Of a DNA stretch of 7,613 nt, positions 5,441 to 7,613 are shown one piece after another. This stretch comes from CAYNNQ01 sp964398785. Lineage in GTDB: Bacteria > Desulfobacterota > Desulfovibrionia > Desulfovibrionales > Desulfonatronovibrionaceae. A program made the position numbers and the translations under genes. Position 1 is the first letter of the stretch, and every line of letters starts with the position of its first letter. The stretch spans positions 1-7,613 of the forward strand of contig CAYNNQ010000063.1 of assembly GCA_964398785.1 (NCBI GenBank), in the 5' to 3' direction. A model generated the notes under the pieces. The model saw only the letters and a program-made list of their open reading frames with translations, was not told the origin of the DNA and did not search any database.

Positions 5441-5513
5441 CGGCCGGCTTGCGTTATCACTACGAGCGGATGCTAAATCAACTGTCTTGCTGAAATTTGA
5501 ATCGTACTCGGTG

Positions 5514-5542
5514 TTTAAAAACGTTTGAAAATAATATATAAA
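5514..5542 (+). promoter_or_regulatory. Candidate promoter for the sensor kinase
   Basis: TTTAAA (5514-5519), a 17-base spacer, then TATAAA (5537-5542), in an AT-rich stretch about 50 bases ahead of the kinase start. The -10 is good and the -35 is mediocre. It lies downstream of the last repeat, so the kinase appears to have its own transcription start. Confidence 0.4.
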
Positions 5543-5591
5543 GATAGGCAAGGTGTTGATTGTTTGCCGTCATTTTTAATTCCGGCCTGAT

Positions 5592-6473
5592 ATGTTCAAC
5601 AAAATTTTGAGCAAATACCTGGGGGACGTTGAAATCAAGTTAAGTTCCGAGCTTAGGCTGCTCATAAATTTCGCCCTGGTGTTTTTTCTGTGCCTGTTGC
5701 TTCTGGATATAGCCTTTCTGGTTATCGACTATCAGATGTCGCTTATGGTCTGGGACAGCTGGGCGGACAAGGCCGGGATGATGCTTTTTAATATCCTGTT
5801 GTGGGAGCTCATCCTGGTCACGGCCCTGACATATCTTTTTTTTCAGCTTCTCAGGCGCTACAGGCGATACAAGGAAAGGACCCGGGAATATCAAGAGCTC
5901 CTTTTGCAGACCGTTTCCCACAAGCTGGGCAACTTTCTGGCCGCGCAGCGGGTAGACTTCGAGCTCTTGCGGGACACCGGAAGCAAAAAGGCCCTGGACC
6001 GTCTGGAGCAGGGCCGCTTTTTTCTGGAAAGGGATTTCAGGAACATGCTCCGGATAATCAAGGATTCCGGTTCGGAGGAACCGGAACCGGAAAAAACGGA
6101 TCTGTCCGACTTGGTTTCCGGGGTCCTGGATGATTTTACAGAAGAGCTTGAGCCGGAAAAGACCATGCTCAATCCGGCGGAAGCAAGGTGCATCCCCTCG
6201 GAAATGGAGGCGGTTTTGTATATACTCGTGGAAAACGCCGCCCGCTACTCATCCTCCAGAGTGCTTGTCCGCAGCGGCAAGAGCCGGGGACGACCCTTTT
6301 TATGGATCAGAAACGATATTGATCCGGAACGGGTCCACGGCACTGGTGTGGGGCTAAGTACCGCTTACAGGCTGGCCAAAAGAAACGGATTTGCCCTGAA
6401 ATGGGTGAAAAGGGATAATTTTTTTCTGGCCGCCTTAATCCGCACGGCCAAGAAATTCCGGTTTCACGATTAA
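5592..6473 (+). CDS. Membrane-bound sensor histidine kinase, orphan
   Basis: A 293-residue protein. Two hydrophobic helices (about 22-46 and 62-86) with a short loop between them leave almost no extracytoplasmic domain, so it probably senses through the membrane or cytoplasm. A basic stretch RRYRRYKER follows, then a DHp helix with the H-box LLQTVSHKLGNFLA (His110). The ATP-binding domain has an N-box ILVENAARYS (Asn215) and a glycine box GTGVGLSTAYRLAK (from 250). The usual G1 box (DxGxG) is not recognisable; IRNDIDP (239-245) occupies that place and the lid is very short. An in-frame TAA at 5577 makes the ATG at 5592 the first possible start; its ribosome site is weak. No response regulator lies in the window. 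It converges with hepT, 46 bases away, and no clear terminator separates them. Confidence 0.85.
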   Translation: MFNKILSKYLGDVEIKLSSELRLLINFALVFFLCLLLLDIAFLVIDYQMSLMVWDSWADKAGMMLFNILLWELILVTALTYLFFQLLRRYRRYKERTREYQELLLQTVSHKLGNFLAAQRVDFELLRDTGSKKALDRLEQGRFFLERDFRNMLRIIKDSGSEEPEPEKTDLSDLVSGVLDDFTEELEPEKTMLNPAEARCIPSEMEAVLYILVENAARYSSSRVLVRSGKSRGRPFLWIRNDIDPERVHGTGVGLSTAYRLAKRNGFALKWVKRDNFFLAALIRTAKKFRFHD

Positions 6474-6519
6474 TTCGGCCGCTTCAAGCATGGAGGGAAT
6501 TGTTCTTAGAAGCATACGC

Positions 6520-6939
6520 TCATGGCTCGATTTTCATTCCTGTTTCAAAACAAAATTCTACGAGCGATTTCCATTTTTCCCGGGCGATATTATGTATAAT
6601 GTCCATATCCAACCCTTGGTATTCGTGTATGGCCACATTTCTAAAGCCCACCATGGAAATCATATTGCGCATTGTATCATGTGTGATTAAATTCGCTCGA
6701 TGTAGGAGTCGGAAGCAATCCGCATTACTCTGAGGCATTCCCAGGTGCTCTCTGGAAACAATGTGCATGGCAAGGTCGATCGCCGCCTGGCATGCCCTTT
6801 CCACATTCAAAATCAAGGCATCTATATGGGTATAGTCCTCGAGCTCCGGGTCAAATTCATATTCCTGCTTTACCCGGCGGATGGCCCTTTCTATGATCGC
6901 CGCCTTGTTTCTGCAGACATCATCCGGCCTGATAGGCAT
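6520..6939 (-). CDS. hepT: HepT-type HEPN toxin (DUF86)
   Basis: A 139-residue all-helical HEPN ribonuclease of the HepT (DUF86) family. The active-site motif R-x4-H-x-Y is present as RNVAIHEY, with Arg100, His105 and Tyr107. In the characterised HepT/MntA system the arginine and histidine are needed for RNA cleavage, and the tyrosine is the residue modified by the partner nucleotidyltransferase. Other family features are LEDYTHIDALILNVERACQ and the helix carrying LITHDTMRNM. I place the start at 6939 because AGGAGG (6946-6951) lies six bases upstream; an in-frame ATG at 6996 would extend the overlap with mntA and has no such support. It overlaps the mntA end by 20 bases. The toxin appears intact. 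Confidence 0.9.
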   Translation of the reverse strand: MPIRPDDVCRNKAAIIERAIRRVKQEYEFDPELEDYTHIDALILNVERACQAAIDLAMHIVSREHLGMPQSNADCFRLLHRANLITHDTMRNMISMVGFRNVAIHEYQGLDMDIIHNIAREKWKSLVEFCFETGMKIEP

Positions 6940-7315
6940 TGACAACCTCCTGCCTGGCTTCATTAAACGTAATATACATCCCCAGAATGCGGGCAATTTT
7001 CATTTCCGCTCCTGTCCCTTCCCTGATGAATATCCGTTGTCCTCCCAGTACCGCTTCCTTGGCGTAGACCAGGTTGTCCGGGCCTATCTCCCCTATATCC
7101 ATTACCCGGCCGGTAGCAATCGATATTTCCGAAGCCAGTTCTATTCTATCCATGCCGCTCAAGGAGGCATTGTCGGAGACCACCACAGCCAAATCCACGT
7201 CACTGTCCTCGCGCATTTTCCCGGAAGCGGCGCTGCCCAGAATATACGCCGCTATTATACGAGAATCCTGTTCAAGAGTTTGGATTATAGTGCCTATTTC
7301 ATCCTTACCAAGCAT
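6920..7315 (-). CDS. mntA: MntA-type nucleotidyltransferase antitoxin
   Basis: A 131-residue minimal nucleotidyltransferase. The catalytic signature GS-x10-D-x-D is seen as GSAASGKMREDSDVDLAVV: Gly27-Ser28 followed by Asp39 and Asp41. In studied MNT/HEPN systems this enzyme adds AMP units to the HepT tyrosine and so silences the toxin; with both motifs intact that mechanism is plausible here. A GGAGG ribosome site (7321-7325) lies five bases before the start. The C-terminal helices (GAEMKIARILGMYITFNEARQEV in part) are typical of the family. It is the upstream gene of the pair, 51 bases after the Rpn-type gene on the same strand, so all three could share a transcript. Confidence 0.9.
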   Translation of the reverse strand: MLGKDEIGTIIQTLEQDSRIIAAYILGSAASGKMREDSDVDLAVVVSDNASLSGMDRIELASEISIATGRVMDIGEIGPDNLVYAKEAVLGGQRIFIREGTGAEMKIARILGMYITFNEARQEVVNAYQAG

Positions 7316-7366
7316 AGGCGCCTCCAGGAGTTCCTCCCAATGGTCTCTGGTTTCTGGAATAATTTT

Positions 7367-7613
7367 CTACTGCAAATGCCGAAGGACGTCATTTTTGCTT
7401 TTGGCAACCAGGATCTCGTCCAGAGCCCTGTTCAAACGTTCCAGATTATTCACTTGCTGTATGTACTTGCTGTCCTCTTCCGAGAGAGTGAATTTTTTCC
7501 TTAAAAGTCGCAGCAGGACCTTCTTTTGAGTGGATATTTGTCCCTGCTGCATACCTTCCTTCATGCCTTTTTCGAATAATTCTTGAGCTATGGTCATGAT
7601 TTTGTCCTCCTTC
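7367..7613 (-). CDS. Rpn / PD-(D/E)XK nuclease family, C-terminal part (partial)
   Basis: The frame is open to the window edge. The last codons before an ATG at 7597 read KEDKI, giving KEDKIMTIAQELFEKGMKEGMQQG. In Rpn-family (transposase_31 / recombination-promoting nuclease) proteins, this kind of MTIAQ-x-L plus G-x-x-x-G helix follows the nuclease domain. The C-terminal bundle here, VLLRLLRKKFTLSEEDSKYI then LERLNRALDEILVAKS, also matches those proteins. The catalytic N-terminal domain would lie beyond the window and cannot be seen. The ATG at 7597 is preceded by AAGGAGG (7606-7612) at eight bases, so a 76-residue product could also be made from it. It may therefore be either a partial gene with an internal start or a free-standing short gene. 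Confidence 0.72.
   Translation of the reverse strand, partial: KEDKIMTIAQELFEKGMKEGMQQGQISTQKKVLLRLLRKKFTLSEEDSKYIQQVNNLERLNRALDEILVAKSKNDVLRHLQ
7606..7612 (-). promoter_or_regulatory. Strong ribosome binding site inside the Rpn-type frame
   Basis: AAGGAGG on the minus strand, eight bases from an ATG at 7595-7597, within a reading frame that stays open upstream. It could drive translation of the 76-residue C-terminal segment as a separate protein. Confidence 0.55.

Noticed and set aside
5640..6193. Other-frame ORFs within the sensor kinase
   Set aside because: The kinase frame has membrane helices and H-, N- and G-box motifs; the overlapping frames are low-complexity shadows.
6500..6733. 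Plus-strand frames opposite hepT and mntA, including a 207-codon frame at 6881-7504
   Set aside because: They lie antisense to well-recognised genes with intact motifs and show no family features; they are shadows of the minus-strand coding.

Overview
The window is a repeat-rich accessory stretch of a bacterial chromosome. It carries a cluster of toxin-antitoxin (TA) modules, one membrane sensor kinase, and the end of an Rpn-type nuclease gene. The repeat style and the kinase would fit a deltaproteobacterial sulfate reducer (Desulfovibrionales-like). That is an inference from general character; there is no marker gene here.

Layout from left to right. 1-618: extragenic repeats only. 619-1279 (minus): UPF0175 antitoxin and DUF3368 PIN-domain toxin, with a well-formed promoter upstream. 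1356-1958: repeats, ending in a tandem array of a unit of about 294 bp. 1953-2159 (plus): the promoterless C-terminal fragment of a HigA-type antitoxin, fused to the end of the array. 2272-2699 (minus): hicB-hicA. 2732-3770: repeats, including a second copy of the same array. 3831-4467 (minus): Phd/YefM-type antitoxin and VapC PIN toxin. 4493-5440: repeats. 5592-6473 (plus): two-helix membrane histidine kinase. 6520-7315 (minus): mntA-hepT nucleotidyltransferase/HEPN module. 7367-7613 (minus): C-terminal part of an Rpn/PD-(D/E)XK family protein that enters from beyond the right edge.

Every TA pair is on the minus strand with the antitoxin first, except that mntA (antitoxin) precedes hepT (toxin). 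Overlaps of 4 to 20 bases imply translational coupling. The repeats fall into a few families in constant orientation: hairpins with CGTCA/TCCAG ends (11 copies), an inverted partner with the same ends, a CGCGAA/CGCTGAT-rich block, a GCCTGC hairpin block, and a block found upstream of hicB and again upstream of the phd-type gene. They lie between the modules and appear to mediate their gain, loss and truncation. The points most worth following up are a strong internal ribosome binding site inside the Rpn frame (possible gene-within-gene antitoxin), the identical direct repeats bracketing hicBA plus the higA remnant, and an R3 repeat flanked by short direct repeats beside the phd-type gene.
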